A stretch of DNA of 64,000 nucleotides from Symsagittifera roscoffensis (GCF_963678635.1 NC_087064.1:39902530-39966529), one strand, 5' to 3'. Counted from the first letter of the stretch, positions 12,363-24,825 are shown. Numbers and translations: made by a program. Notes: generated from the sequence alone by a model not told the origin.

Positions 12363-12931
12363 TCACATACATTCATAGTTTAGGAAAGCAGGAAACTGAT
12401 TAAAGAAGAAACATTTCGTACACGAAATATCGATGACAGAAGAAGAGACTGTGCTGGCGGTAGGTACGTAGCTGCACCTCAATTCAGAGTCACCCTCCAT
12501 GCCACCATTTTCGTCTAAAGTAGAATCATGCTCCAAATGGGGAAACAGTGAAGTAGGCGAATTGATGGGCGTGTTCCTCAGCTCCTTTCTCACATCAACG
12601 TTACTCGGACCATTCAAGAAGCCGTCGGTTGCTAAGTTGTCCCGACTGTCTGAGTTGCCAGATGTGAGCAGTCCAGCTGCACTAGGTCTGATGCGCAAGA
12701 AGTCTGTGGTTTGTGGAGCGGCAATAGGAGACATCGGAGATTCTAGCCTGTTGTGCGGCAGACGAGTTCCAATGTGTTGGTCACTGGTGGCTGACTGAGT
12801 TAGGAGAACGGTGATCAGCTTCAGTTCTGACATCACTTTTGTCTCCAGTCTGCCCAGCCGATTATCTAGCATGCGCATCCGCCTCTGCAGTGAATAGTGC
12901 ATCGATTCACTCTCACACTCGTCGCAGCTTT
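12363..12931 (-). CDS. KCNH2-like: ERG channel last coding exon: tetramerising coiled coil and C-terminus
   Basis: 569 nt from acceptor gcttag to a TGA stop at 12365-12363; 188 codons. Early in the exon MHYSLQRRMRMLDNRLGRLE then KVMSELKLITVLL has heptads of Leu/Met, matching in position the C-terminal coiled coil through which ERG subunits assemble. The rest is Ser/Pro/Asn-rich and ends in a cysteine- and aromatic-containing stretch (SCTKCFFFNQFPAF). The end has no obvious PDZ ligand. A long plus-strand open frame over the same bases (12499-12798) is a shadow. Confidence 0.88.
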
Positions 12932-13048
12932 CTAAGCACAATTTTATTTACGTTACGACACGTCCATCACGACAACAAAATAATACAGAAATAGTATTGT
13001 GTTTCAGCTTCCTCGGCCTCCATCCTTAGTCATGTGCTCGCAACCCAC

Positions 13049-13182
13049 CTGAGTCCTGGGGAGGGTGATGGTTCGTGTGAGGTTCCTTTTTGTTTCCGCC
13101 GTCTTTTACCAATCTCAGATTGTATCCCGAATTTTCCAAAGGGTAGGCCGAGCAGCTCATCAATTCCAAGCTCTCGTCGTCG
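13049..13182 (-). CDS. KCNH2-like: ERG channel exon: cytoplasmic tail, short exon
   Basis: 134 nt, phase 2 to 1. Read in the frame dictated by its neighbours it gives S-DDESLELMSCSAYPLENSG, then YNLRLVKDGGNKKEP and HTNHHPPQDS with no stop. The longer open frame in this stretch (13030-13236) is a different register and would not join. Acceptor gaaacag, donor CAG/GTGGGT. There is no recognisable domain; it is a hydrophilic linker ahead of the coiled coil. Support is the phase match on both sides and the flanking 173-bp and 117-bp introns. Confidence 0.75.
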
Positions 13183-13355
13183 CTGTTTCAAAACATAGAA
13201 CCGAACTTGAGGCCCGACAAAAATCTGTGCAATCATACTCTTTTAATTCCCTAAACTTGATCATAAAACCTTGTCTCTTATTAAAAACTCAATTTTGAAG
13301 AGATGCGTTTCTGCCCGTCTCTGCAAAATATCTAGTAAATGTATCTCTCTATTAC

Positions 13356-13978
13356 CTGAACTCTGGGTCGGGATCGCAATCAGTTCCGCCTCTATTAACT
13401 ACACTTCTGGATGGCCTTCTCCTATTCCGAGAACCATTCATTTCAGTTTCGTTTTTGATTGACCTTGAAAGAGCAGGCCGTGTGTTAAATTCTACTATGC
13501 CATCTGATTCCCGTGGCTTGTGGCTAATATAATTAAGACTTGGTCGACGACTGCTGTTTAGGCTTAGAGCTGCATGTGCTGTGTCACTGGGGGCATTGTA
13601 AGCCGTCAAGCTCATATTCTGTATTCTAACTGTGTCGCTTTGGCTCTGACTCACAGTATGATGGAGATGGTTATTAGAGCGGTCATTTCCTGATGTCCAA
13701 TGATGACCGGCTGCCCCAATTCCCCTACCTGGAGATGAAACAACACTACCCAACCTCCTAGAGCTGCTCATTGTGTTTCTGTGCCTGTTTGCTGTGCTAC
13801 CGACAGAGCGGATGCCGTAAGTCATTGGTGAATCATCCTCATCTCCATCACTGGCAAACGGAGGCTGCAAAAGTACAGGCTGCTTGTTTTCTCTTCCCAT
13901 ATTTAACGGAGGTGGCGACCAAGAAAGAGGTGCTCCCTGGAAGTCTTCGAACAAATCATTCAATAGAACCATGTCGTT
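13356..13978 (-). CDS. KCNH2-like: ERG channel exon: cytoplasmic tail, long disordered exon
   Basis: 623 nt, phase 0 to 2, continuing LRD with NDMVLLNDLFEDFQGAPL. It is about 207 codons, rich in Ser, Arg, Asn and Pro, with no folded domain. Basic-Ser patches such as SSRRPS and NRRRPSRS are possible phosphorylation sites. The position matches the long variable tail that follows the CNBHD in ERG channels. The sequence itself is not conserved, so the assignment rests on the phase-correct junction (acceptor tttgtttag, donor GTAATA) and on the tail exons that follow within 300 bp. The first 57 codons are duplicated at 23481-23651. A palindromic repeat copy lies about 40-75 nt upstream of the acceptor. 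Confidence 0.85.
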
Positions 13979-14017
13979 CTAAACAAATGTTAAAACAATC
14001 AAGACAACATTTGACAT

Positions 14018-14050
14018 AGACGCGAAGCTGAGCTTCTCACCACTTGTAAT
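14018..14050 (+). repeat. palindromic short repeat
   Basis: cgcgaagctgagcttctcac then cacttgtaatgc: a member of the palindrome family whose best form is GCGAAGCTGAGCTTCGC followed by atcacttgcaatac. Its duplicate is at about 23691-23723. Confidence 0.75.
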
Positions 14051-14385
14051 GCAACAATTATAGGGAGAGAGCTCCCTGATTAAAAAAAGAACTTCGAATT
14101 ATGTTACAATTGAAGAATAAAAAGGAAAAACGAGAGATATAAAAACACAGAGGCGAGTTGCATTCCGCATACACAAGCAAAAGTATGACCGATAACGCTA
14201 CTGGGAAAAACTGAATGAATAAAACTTTGAGTCTACAAAATTTCTTGAGTGACGCACGCCAATTATGACGCATAAGCTGTATCAGTCAATATGAAAAAAA
14301 ATACCGACAAGCAAGCATCCATTTATAGAGCGAACGCATTTTTACTAGTATATGAAAAAAATCATTAAAAATATCCGACCTTGCC

Positions 14386-14455
14386 CAGGTTCGAACCCTC
14401 TTATTTTGGTTCGGGTCTCCTTCCCTACCTCTACGCTACAGATCCATGATACCTT
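14386..14455 (-). repeat. tRNA-like sequence (SINE head), copy A
   Basis: On the minus strand an A-box-like tagcgtagaggtaggg is followed about 40 nt later by a B box gggttcgaacc. The sequence continues into an AT-rich body and, about 350 nt on, into the palindromic repeat near 14021-14040. It is duplicated at 24051-24119. The cloverleaf is poor, so I call it tRNA-derived, not a functional tRNA. Confidence 0.55.
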
Positions 14456-15819
14456 GAAGCTAAAGTGATATTTTTAATATAATAGTCTGTGTTAATATCC
14501 TTAGCACTGGCTTTACTTAATAGCTGGTTATTGATCACAAAGAACACTTTCAAATTGAACACATTTTGTTGCATAATATTTGCGTCTCAACAATATTTGC
14601 GACGTAGGTTATAAAAAGAGAGTTCATACTACAAAACAAGCTTTGCTTGTGTAAAAACAAAAAATGCTTTTTTTCGTATTTGAATTTATTCAAGTTTTTT
14701 TTCAAAGAGGTCCTAGTGGAGTTGAATTCGGCATTCAAAAAATTGGTCCCAGAGTCTAATCGATCTCACAAGTGCTACCTGACTTTTTCATGAAACAACA
14801 ATTGGTAACTAAGCCGACAGAACTGAAGCCGACATCCAATAAGCTGAAACTCGGCCGAAAATTTCGTCAAAAAATATAGGAAAAAGATTCATGTAACGCC
14901 CATACAGGATCCCCGATAATTATATATGTAGCATATGCAAATTACACTACATTACTTCGAAACTACACAGACAGAGCTTAAGTCGACAAACTTAAAGCCG
15001 AAAATTATTATCAAAACTCTATAATTATACTTACAATGATTTGAGTTCTAGACACAGCATGAGTAGTAACTATTACCCGGTAGTTAAATTTGATTTTCAT
15101 AAAATTGAACAAGTCAACAGCATCATAAGAATTCAATTGATTCTGTTAAACTAGTTGTTAACCCTTAAAAACAAGTTTGTATTCTCATTTGATAAGGCTT
15201 GCTAATCGCAAGCGTAAGAATTATAAACGCCTTGAGCAAAAGAATTTAAACAGTTATTCAGTCTTCAGCCACCTTTGAACATTATTTCTTTTCTTTTGAA
15301 CTGTTTATTTTTGTTCTGACCAATGGAGTAACTTCGTATTGGGGTGTGTTTTAGTTTTTTTCGTTCTTTTGTTTTCCACGCAAAACCAGGCACCACAAAT
15401 AATCATCGGACTGGTTGAGTCATATATCATATTTAAGCCCTTTCAAATCGTTACCTGAACGACATAGAAAAGTTTCTAAAAAAATGCGCAGTGTCGAGAA
15501 AAAACTGTTCAAAAATTTTCTTCTAATTTTGACCAAATAAAGTGAAGATAACTTGTTTAAATGGTCATTAAAGCTAAAATCTACCGAATTTTTCCCAACA
15601 GAAACTAGTTTCGAAAGCTATAAGTGGCACACCCCTGGCAAGAAAAATAGTTGAAAAGAGAAAAAACGAACTTTTTCATTTCTTTGCTTGATTTTTTTTT
15701 CAAGAAAACTGCTGTCAATTAAACCTAATTTACTAAAACTTTTTTTATTTGCGTGTATAGTTTTATCATCACATTATCAATTAGCCTAATTGTTGTGATA
15801 AACTTATTAAATAGTTTTT

Positions 15820-16613
15820 CAGAGTATGGCCAATTCGGAGAGTTGAGTGCCCGTGGTCACTCTCGACGTTTACCATCGACGAAGAACTACTACCCAACTA
15901 TAGAAGAACTGCTCGAGGCTGACAACGATGATGTGACAAGAGTATTCAACGACATGACGAAGACAAGTCTCATGTGTATCGGTCGCGAAATTCTATCACA
16001 AGTTTGAAGCCAGAAGAACCTAGTCAAATCATTGGATTCAGTCGAAAGTACAATTCAGAGAGCAGTGGAAAACACTTTGAAAGAAGAATTGGCTCCCCTG
16101 AAAAATGTTCCCCCAAGACTCGCAAAAGAAGAAACTGAGAAATCTACACAGAGAGTCGAGAGACCTACTGCTACATCAAAGGCCAATCTTGGAATTCGAG
16201 TTCGTGGTATACCTGAACCTCAAAGTGAAGACATGCCGGAAAAACTTGAGAGTGACAAAAATTCGGTATTATCACTTTTGAATCATTTAGATGTAAAAGC
16301 TAAGTTGAAGGACGTTCGAAGAGTGGGAAAATTTGTTGAAAATAAACACCGCACCATCATATTTTATGTTGAAAACCCATGGGATAAACGGTTGATCTTA
16401 GCCTCATTATCGAAATTGAAAACTTACGACTCCAGTAAAAAACTCTCAGTCTCACAGGAACTTACTGAAAACGAACTCAAAGCCGAAATAGCTCTGAAAA
16501 AACGATATGGTCTAATGCAAGCCGGCGTCAGCAAATCAGAGCTGAGAATCAAAAACCTCCTTCTCTCCAAAAAAGAAAAAAAAGAAGATGGTGATGTCTG
16601 GATACCAGTATGA
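15820..16613 (+). pseudogene. LINE-A ORF1 (RNA-binding protein), one nonsense mutation
   Basis: One reading frame interrupted by TGA at 16005-16007. After it 16032-16613 is open for 193 codons. The middle reads GIRVRGIPEPQSED, then DVRRVGKF and RTIIFYVENPWDKRLILASL, the RRM-like fold seen in ORF1 proteins of several LINE clades, followed by a basic C-terminal region (KKEKKEDGD). Such proteins coat the element's RNA. The true start is uncertain: the frame upstream has no convincing ATG and its hydrophobic beginning lies in the 5' leader. Confidence 0.75.
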
Positions 16614-16634
16614 CTAGACCATGCTAACAAATCA

Positions 16635-19200
16635 ATGGCTAAAATAATGTTTGTAAACGCTCGATCTCTCAAAAAACCGGGTGCCACAAGTGATTTACTA
16701 GCAGATATTCTAGAAAACAATATTCAACTTTGCTGTGTCACCGAAACCTGGTTCAACTCAGAGTTTCCCTCAAGTAATTTTTTTATCCCCAACTACAACC
16801 TCATAAGGCACGATAGAACACCTTCCAACTCCGACAAAAAAACAGGTGGTGGAGTCTGCATCTATCACCATGAAGATATTGAAATTCAACCTATCAATGT
16901 ATCTAGATGTCAACAGTTTGAGATCCTATGGACAAAAATTACAGCTCCAACCAAGCTCATATTGGTTGTTCTGTATTACCCACCATGCTTAAATAAACAA
17001 AAAGACTATGTTGATTACCTCGCCAGCACTGCAGAAGACCTCATGCTCACCCATCCGAATTATGAACTAATGATTGGAGGAGACTTCAATGACTTGTCCA
17101 CAGTCGAACTCACAAGCTGTATTCACGTATCCAACTGCCTCGATGCTCCCACCTGCGGAAAGAGTCAACTCGATTTTGTTCTATGCTCGAACCCTAGTCA
17201 CTTTGAATTTCACACCACAGACTCGAACGTCAAAACTGACCATAAAGCAATATTGGTTTCACCTAAATGCCCCACCCCATCAATCAAACGTCTCCATTAT
17301 TTTCGCGATCAAAGATACCAGAACGTGTTCAATTTCAACAATCAACTCAGTTATGAAGATTTTACATATGTTTACACGACCTCAGATCCTGACGTCGCAA
17401 TGATGGGTCTCCTGGACCATCTAAAGGGAGTTCTCGACCTCAACTGCCCCCTCAAAAAAGTGAAACTCTCAAATAAAGATCCTCATTACATTACTCCTCT
17501 AGTTAAACACTTGCTGAAAAAACGTAACCAACTGAACAGGAAGCGAAATCATCGACAAGTCTCTCTCCTGACTGACCAAATTCGAAATCTGATAAAAGAC
17601 AACATGCTTAAGGGATCTGGAAGGCGAGGTACTCAGAAGTGGTGGAATGTAGTGAATCAGCACACTGGACGAAAACAAAATAGCACCACCCAAATACCGT
17701 TCACCCCAGATGAAATTTGCAATTTCTTCACTGATATATCAACTCAACATGGCCCAATAAACTTACCACCTCATGAAGTAGTCGGCGACTCACCAATCCC
17801 AGAGCTTTCCCTTCACCAGATCTACTACTCTTTGCTTGGCCTAAAGAAAACAGCGGTCGGATACGATCAACTTCCCACATGGGTTTTCAAAGATAATGCG
17901 CATATTCTAGCCGAACCCATTCATTCGATTTATAACAGATGTCTAGCATCATCCTCATTCCCTAACAGTCTGAAACGTTCTCGGATAATTCCGGTCCCAA
18001 AAAGTGCTAAAGTAAATGACTTGAATAATCTCCGCCCTATACCAGTGACCCCAGTAATTGCGAGACATTTCGAGCGACTAGTTTACGACAATTTCCTTAA
18101 AGAACCCTACAATCGATGGTTATCGAGAAATCAGTGTGGTTTTCGCCAAGGAGGCTCCACTGAGTTTGCCCTTCTGAAGATCCTGGATACCTGCAAAAAT
18201 CTAGACACTAGTGATCATGATTATATCAAGCTGATTTTTTTAGATCTGAGCAAAGCGTTCGACAGAGTACAACATGAGCTTGTCCTAACCCAGCTCAAAA
18301 AAATATCTGGTTTGAGTCCCTTCATAATAAACTTCATTCGAAGCTTTATAACTGAAAGAAGTCAATTCGTTTGCGTGGCTGGAAGGTCATCGGACTTGAT
18401 GTCACCCAATTAAGGCGTCCCGCAGGGTACAATCATGGGCCCACCCTGTTTCAATCTAGCATACGACGACTTGAAAATTGATGAAGACGTGAACTATCAC
18501 TCGGAATGCCAAATGATCAAGTTTGCCGATGACAATAATCCAATAATTGGGGTCAAAAATGGTCGTCATTGCACTGAAGAAACCTTACGTATGATATATG
18601 AATGGTGTGAATCGAATAACTTTCTCCTTAATTGTTCTAAAACCAAACAGCTCACAATTAAACTCAAGAGTACCATCCAACCAATTCCAACTTCTATTGA
18701 GAATCAAGAAAGTTTCAAGATTCTTGGTGTATTTTTTGACACCCACTTGACCTTTGAGACACATGTCAACTTTATCTGCAAAAAAGTGTGCTCAGACCTT
18801 TATCTACTCAACAAACTCAAGCAAATTGGATATAAATACCATGACCTCAATCTGTTATTAAACTCCCTGGTTCTCCCCAAGCTCACCTATTGTTGCACGG
18901 TATGGGGCGGTTGCTCCGCTTCTTTGCTCGGAAAAATCGACAGACTACAAAAGCGAGCGAAAAGAATGGGATTCACCACAAACTATATCCCTATCAAAGA
19001 AGTAATCGCTTCGAAAGACAAAGCTCTACCACAAAATCCTCACAGAACCCCATCATTTGTTATTTGATATCATTCCCACACGCGAAGAGTATTCTATGCA
19101 GAGATTAAGAAACCGAGCGCCAGGCTCCTACAAACTTTCTCGGAAGTTCAACAACACCTTTCCGAACCGGTTACTCAGATTGTGCCAAACGAACTTATGA
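16635..19200 (+). pseudogene. LINE-A ORF2, endonuclease and reverse transcriptase, one stop and one frameshift
   Basis: Starts MAKIMFVNARSLKK, 21 nt after the ORF1 stop and in the same frame. The APE-type endonuclease shows TETWFN, GGDFND, LDFVLCSN and the catalytic KTDHKAIL. The reverse transcriptase follows with LRPIPVTP, RNQCGFRQGGSTE, LDLSKAFDRVQHE, GVPQGTIMGP and the catalytic KFADDNN. A TAA at 18411-18413 sits directly before GVPQGT; a glutamine CAA one base away is the likely original. A single-base shift near 19025 moves the thumb into another frame, where it continues to TGA at 19198-19200. About 855 codons if unbroken, so decay is slight and insertion probably recent. Confidence 0.88.
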
Positions 19201-19479
19201 TTTATCTATGAACTCATTTTCTGTTCGTTTGTTCTTTTTCTCAGGTTTTTCAGATGTATTTCTGATATCACAATTAAAACTTTTCTTCTTCTTCTTCTTC
19301 TATCAACAAAAAACGACACCAATTTTAAAAAACATTAATTTTTAGTTTTTACGAATATGTTAGAAACATTCTGCGCTACTCGCACAGCAACAGACTATCC
19401 TTAACTCAGTTACTTGATCCATACTTATGTACAAAAACATTTGAGTGAAAAAAAAACCGAGTTTTTAAGCTCAGTTTGT

Positions 19480-22400
19480 AAACCTGCTGAAAGTTACACG
19501 TTAGTTGGATGAAATTAGAACAACTGTTGCTTTCTTATTAGGCCGCAACACGTATTTTCGACTGAACTAAAAGGTAGCTGGTTCAAATTTGCCACTATTT
19601 TCCCAAAAAAAAGACACAGACCTTCCTAGAAGGGTTTAAAAATTGAACATTGAAAAAGTTAAAAAGCAAAAAGAGAACTGAAAAAAAAAGGTTGAAAAAT
19701 GTTGAACTTTTTCAAAATTCGGTCTTCGAAAAAAAGTTTCACAGAGGCAAAGCTGAGCTTCGCATCTCTTGCAAAAAAAAAACCAGAAAGCCGCTAAGTC
19801 GGAAAGGAGGGTAACTTTTTATAAACAGTGAAAAATTTCCGAAAAAACGGTCAAAGTTTCAAAAACTTGACTTTATCCTGAGACTCTCACAACGTCGCTA
19901 ATTCGAAGGAAATGGTTGGAACTTTTTACTCTGATAAAAATGAAAAACTAACTTATAAATACGATAAATCACACCCGCATTAAAATGCTCAAATCTTTGA
20001 CCAGGGTCTCAACATCCAATTTGAAAAAAAACTGACGATAACAAATCAAACTTGGTAAAAGATATTTTCAAGTGATGAATTATGAATTAGTTCAAGAAAT
20101 CAATGAAAGATAAAGATAACAATAAGAAACCACCTTTCAAAATATGTAGGCCCTGGTAATAGATCTCAGAAAAAGCAGTTGTTTCCAGGTACGTTTGCTG
20201 TTTTAAAAAACGGGTTTATGCCTTTTTCTGCAACTAAATCATAAAAGAAATGTAATTGTACTGTGCAGTAATTAGTCTTTCCGTAGATCAATGAACATTA
20301 ATTGAGGCATAAGTAGCCTTAAAGTCTGACACAATTCTGAAAACCTATTAGATTTTATGCCAAAGTCACCAAGATACCCAAGTACAAGAGCTTTCTCTTT
20401 TACTCTTTGTTCTACGGCACTTTTTTAGCTGTGCAATTTTTTCGTCATTCAGATTTCGGAGAAAATAATACCCAGAGGCGAAGCAGAGCTTCGTAATACT
20501 TGCAATACAAAAATAGAAAGCCGCAAAGTCTGAATAAAATCTCGCCACCTGTTTCTTCGACTGCACTCCTAATCCAGATTTGGCGAAAGGCTAAAGCTTT
20601 TTCAAGAAAAAATAAGGGTGTACCAGCTTATCAAATAGAAACTCCGAGAGCTTATTCCAATTGAAATTATTAAAGGGTAATTTTTTGAGAACAGTCAAAA
20701 ATTTCCGAAAAAAAACAATCAATCTTTCAAAAACTTTTAATTTTCCCTCGGCTTTTCACAACAAACCGCGAATACGAGAAGAACTGTCAAAACCCTCTTT
20801 TCCGATTAATTTGAAAAAGTAACTATATAAACGATATATCAAATCTTCGACCAGGGTCTCAACATCTAAAAAACTGGTAATAACAAACCTAACTTAGGAA
20901 GCGATATTTTCAAGTGAACTGAATTGGTTCAAGAAAACAAGGTATGATAAAATAACAAAAAGAAACCGCCTTTCAAATTATATTGGGCCTAGAAAAAGAT
21001 CTCATAAAAAGCTGTTGCCTCCAGGTACGATTGCTGTTTTAAAAAACGGATTTATGCCTTTTTTCTTCAACTAAAACAAAGAAAAAGAAATTGTAATGTG
21101 CAGTAACTAGTCTTTCCGTAGATCATTGAATATTAATTGGAGCATAAGCCGCCTTAAAGTCTAGAGACAATTCTGGAAATCTACTATCAAAATTCAGATA
21201 AAAAATACCCAGAGGCGAGGCTGAGCTTCACACCACTTGCAATACAAAACCAGAAAGACGCCTAAGTAAAAAAAATACAAAAAACCTCGCTACGTTTTTC
21301 TTCGACTGAACTCCCGATCTCAGATTTGGCCGAAGGCTATAGCTATTTTCTACATAAAAAGGGCACACGAGCTTATCCAGCGAAGAACTGAACTATTGAC
21401 AGTTTTTTCGGAAGTTTTCGACTGTTCAAAAAATTACCCCTCCAATTTGAATTTGAAAATTTCGAAAACTTTGACTTTTCCCTGGGCTTTTTACAACAAA
21501 CGTCGCTAATGCGGGAAGAATTGTCGAAACCCTTTATTCCGATGAAATTGAAAAACTTATATATGCGACAAATCACGCCCGCATTAATTTGCTCAAATCT
21601 CAAATCTTCGACCAGGGTCTCAACATCTGACTTGAAAAAAAAAACGGTAATAACAAACCAATTTTCGGAGACAATTTCAAGTGAACTGCATTAGTTCAAG
21701 AAAACAACAAGAGATAAAATTAACAAAAAGAAACCGTCTTTTAAATTATATAAGGCCTAGAAAAAGACCTCACAAGAAGCAGTTGTCTCCAGGTAAGTTT
21801 GCTGTTTTAAAAAAGGGTTCATGCCTTTTTTCTTCACCTAAATCATAAAGGAAAAGAAATTGTATTGTGCAGTAACTAGTCTTTCCGTAGATCATTGAAT
21901 ATTAATTGGGGCATAAGCCGCCTTAAAGTCTAGAGACAATTCTGAAAATCTACTAGATTTTATGCCAAAGTGAACAAGATACCCAAGTAAAAGAGCTTGC
22001 TTTTTTACACTTTGTGCTACAGCACTTTGTTGGCTGTGGAACTTTTTCAAAATTCAGATTAAAATACCCAGAGGCGAGGCTGAGCTTCACACCACTTGCA
22101 ATACAAAACCAGAAAGACGCCTAAATAAAAAATATTGAGAAAACCTCGCTACGTTTTTCTTCGACTGAACTCCCGATCTCAGATTTCGCCGAAGGCTATA
22201 GCTATTTTCTACATAAAGAAGGGCACACGAGCTTATCCAGCGAAGAATTGAACTATTGACAGTTTTTTCGGAAGTTTTTGACTGTTCAAAAAATTACCCC
22301 TCCAATTTGAATTTGAAAGTTTTGAAAACTTTGACTTTTCCCTGGGCTTTTTACAACAAACGTCGCTTATGCGGCTCGAATTGTCGAAACCCTTTATTCC

Positions 22401-22900
22401 GATGAAATTGAAAAACTAACTTATATATGCGACAAATCACGCCCGCATTAATTTGCTCAAATCTCAAATCTTCGACCAGGGTCTCAACATCTGACTTGAA
22501 AAAAAAACCGGTAATAACAAACCAATTTTCGGAGACATTTTCAAGTGAACTGCATTAGTTCAAGAAAACAACAAGAGATAAAATTAACAAAAGAAACCGT
22601 CTTTTAAATTATATAAGGCCTAGAAAAAGACCTCACAAGAAGCAGTTGTCTCCAGGTACGTTTGCTGTTTTAAAAAAGGGTTCATGCCTTTTTTCTTCAA
22701 CTAACATAGCGGAAAAATAATTGTATTGTGCAGTACTTAGTCTCTCCGTAGATCATTGAATATTAGTTGGGGAAAAAACAGACTTATTATCTACAAACAC
22801 TTCTGAAAGCCTATTAGATTTTATGTCGAAGTCACTAATACTCCCAAGTAAAAGAGCTCTATTTTACTGTTTGTACTACAGCACTCCTTTTTGTCCGTGG
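19480..22900. repeat. satellite-like array of about 0.77-0.86-kb units (copy A)
   Basis: The phrase tgctgttttaaaaa recurs near 20190, 21026, 21796 and 22657. Each unit also holds ctttccgtagatca, a palindromic element (gaggcgaggctgagcttc or variant), and gaccagggtctcaacatc. Units B-D are more alike than the first. No coding potential seen. Confidence 0.85.
19741..19776 (+). repeat. palindromic short repeat
   Basis: acagaggcaaagctgagctt then cgcatctcttgcaa. Related copies within the satellite arrays: 20472-20508, 21209-21246, 22069-22106, 25046-25080, 25775-25812 and 26605-26642, all on the plus strand. Confidence 0.8.
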
Positions 22901-23351
22901 AATTTGATACACAGCGGTGGTCTACCATACTAACTTATAACGCATGATTTGAAACTAACTTTAAGTAACACCCTGCAGTACTTCTCCTTTAGTCTTACTT
23001 TTCAGTCTAGTCGGCATCTGAATAGCTAACAAGTATCAAAACCTTGAACGTTTCAGTTCCTAGTAGATAATCGAGTGTTTTTCTTTTAATCAGTTATCAA
23101 ACATTTTTAACCAGGGTTTTTTTTAAAAAAAAAACTTACGAGATTGGCTGCAAAGCGCTTATCTGACGTACAAGACAGAGCTAAATAGCTGAAACAGCAA
23201 ACAAGTCCCGTAGTCCACCACATTTTATATTTCGTTCCTCTGTGCAATACTCAAGGGCTCAGTCATTAGTTGTTTCAATATGGGAGTAGACATCGGCGTC
23301 GCTTCAGTAATCTCAAATCTTTATAACAATTTAACCAATCACTTTTCCGGG

Positions 23352-23651
23352 TTATTCTGATTTCAAAGTCAACAAACATAGCGAATCGAAGATTGAAAAA
23401 AGTAATGAACGCAATTGAACATAAAAAAAACATTGCTTTCGAAGAAAAAAAAAATAGATGCCCTTTAAGCTCATTAGGATGCGGATGCCGTAAGTCATTG
23501 GTGAATCATCCTCATCTCCATCACTGGCAAACGGAGGCTGAAAAAGTACAGGCTGCTTGTTTTCTTTTCCCATATTTAACGAAGGTGGCGACCAAGAAAG
23601 AGGGGCTCCCTGGAAGTCTTCGAACAAATCATTCAACAGAACCATGTCGTT
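23352..23651 (-). pseudogene. truncated duplicate of the ERG tail exon
   Basis: Positions 23481-23651 repeat the first 57 codons of the tail exon 13808-13978 with three amino-acid changes (Pro to Ser, Arg to Lys, Leu to Phe) and an identical acceptor (tttgtttag), still in phase 0 with the CNBHD exon. At 23480 the copy breaks off, eight filler bases follow, and the frame runs on into a truncated M repeat, adding about 40 unrelated residues to a stop at 23352. If this acceptor were used, the channel would lose its coiled coil. It could be a dead exon or the source of a truncated isoform; the sequence does not decide. Confidence 0.85.
23395..23472 (+). repeat. M repeat, truncated by the duplication junction
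   Basis: Starts aaaaagtaatgaacgcaatt and stops at aagctc, where the duplicated ERG exon begins after eight filler bases. Confidence 0.85.
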
Positions 23652-24050
23652 CTAAACAAATGTTAAAACAATCAAGACAACATTTGACATAAACGCGAAG
23701 CTGAGTTTCTCACCACTTGTAATTCAACAATTATAGGGAGAGAGCTCCCTGATTAAAAAAAGAACTTCGAATTATGTTACAATTGAAGAATAAAAAGGAA
23801 AAACGAGAGATATAAAAACAGAGGCGAGTTGCATTCCGCATACACAAGCAAAAGTATGACCGATAACGCTACTGGGAAAAACTGAATGAATAAAACTTTG
23901 AGTCTACAAAATTTCTTGAGTGACGCACGCCAATTATGACGCATTAGCTGTATCAGTCAATATGAAAAAAAATACCACTCAGTAAGCATCCATTTATAGA
24001 GCGAACGCATTTTAACTAGTATATGAAAAAGTTCATTAAAAATATCCGAC

Positions 24051-24119
24051 CTTGCCCAGGTTCAAACCCTCTTATTTTGTTTCGGGTCTCCTTCCCTACC
24101 TCTACGCTACAGATCCATG
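24051..24119 (-). repeat. tRNA-like sequence, copy B
   Basis: Copy of 14386-14455 within the segmental duplication, with small changes (B box gggtttgaacc). Confidence 0.5.
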
Positions 24120-24825
24120 ATACCTTGAAGGTAAAGTCCTATTTTTAATATAATAGTCTGTGTTAATATCCTTAGCATTGGCTTCACTTAATAGACATTA
24201 TTGCGACATAGGTCAAAAAAAGAGAGTTCATACTACAAAACAAGCTTTGCATGTGTAAAAACAAAATATGATTTTTTTTCGTATTTGATTTTATTCAAGT
24301 TTTTTTCGAAGAGGTCCTAGCGGATTTGAATTCGGCATTCAAAAAATTGTTCCAATAAGCTGAAATTCGGCCAAAAATTTCGTCAAAAAATATAGGAAAA
24401 AGATTTATGTAACGCCCATACAGGATCCCCGATAGCTATATATGTAGCATATGCAAATTACACTACATTATTTCGAAACTACACAGACAAACTTAAAGCC
24501 GAAAATTAATATCAAAACTCTATAATTATACTTACAATGATCTGAGTTCTAGACACAGCATGAGTAGTAACTAGTAACCGGTAGTTAAATTTGATTTTCA
24601 TAAAATTGAACAAGTCAACAGCATCATAAGAATTCAAGTGATTTTGTTAAACTAGTTGTTAACCCTTTTGTAAAAAAAAAACTTACGAGATTGGCTGCAA
24701 AGCGCTTATCTTACGTACATGACATAGCTAAATAGCTGAAACTGCAAACAAGTCCCGTAGTCCACCACATTTTATATTTCGTTCCTCTGTGCAATACTCA
24801 GTCATTGGAATTTGCCCGTGGAAAG

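Larger units (their letters stand above)
15781..19302 (+). mobile_element. LINE-A, near full-length non-LTR retrotransposon
   Basis: ORF1, then an endonuclease-reverse transcriptase ORF2 in the same frame, then a short 3' UTR ending in a (TTC)n tail at about 19284-19301. Flanks suggest a target duplication: tatcaa before 15781 and again right after the tail. It is damaged by a TGA in ORF1, a TAA in ORF2 and one frameshift. It lies antisense to the ERG gene in the 18-kb intron. Motif order (APE endonuclease, RT with FADD, no RNase H, microsatellite tail) fits a CR1/L2/Rex-like LINE; I did not resolve the clade. Confidence 0.9.
13808..23472. repeat. tandem segmental duplication, copy A
   Basis: Contains part of the ERG tail exon, about 1.2 kb of intron, LINE-A, an array of satellite-like units and the first part of an M repeat. 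Exon and proximal intron match copy B at a constant offset of 9673. It is longer than copy B because B lacks the 15.2-19.5-kb stretch (including LINE-A) and one satellite unit. Confidence 0.85.

Noticed and set aside
12499-12798. 99-codon plus-strand frame
   Set aside because: Shadow of the last ERG exon, which is supported by splice phase and a coiled coil.
13030-13236. 68-codon minus-strand frame as the exon sequence
   Set aside because: It starts inside the intron and is in the wrong register. The exon 13049-13182 reads in a different frame that joins both neighbours.
15784-15822. Shared LINE leader as a known spliced-leader sequence
   Set aside because: It does not match any spliced leader I remember, and its end looks like an intron 3' end more than an exon; kept only as an open question.
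23481-24800. Copy B as a clean empty site showing LINE-A inserted after the duplication
   Set aside because: Copy B lacks much more than LINE-A (the whole equivalent of 15.2-19.5 kb) and has a rearranged 130-bp piece at the join, so the order of events cannot be read from it.
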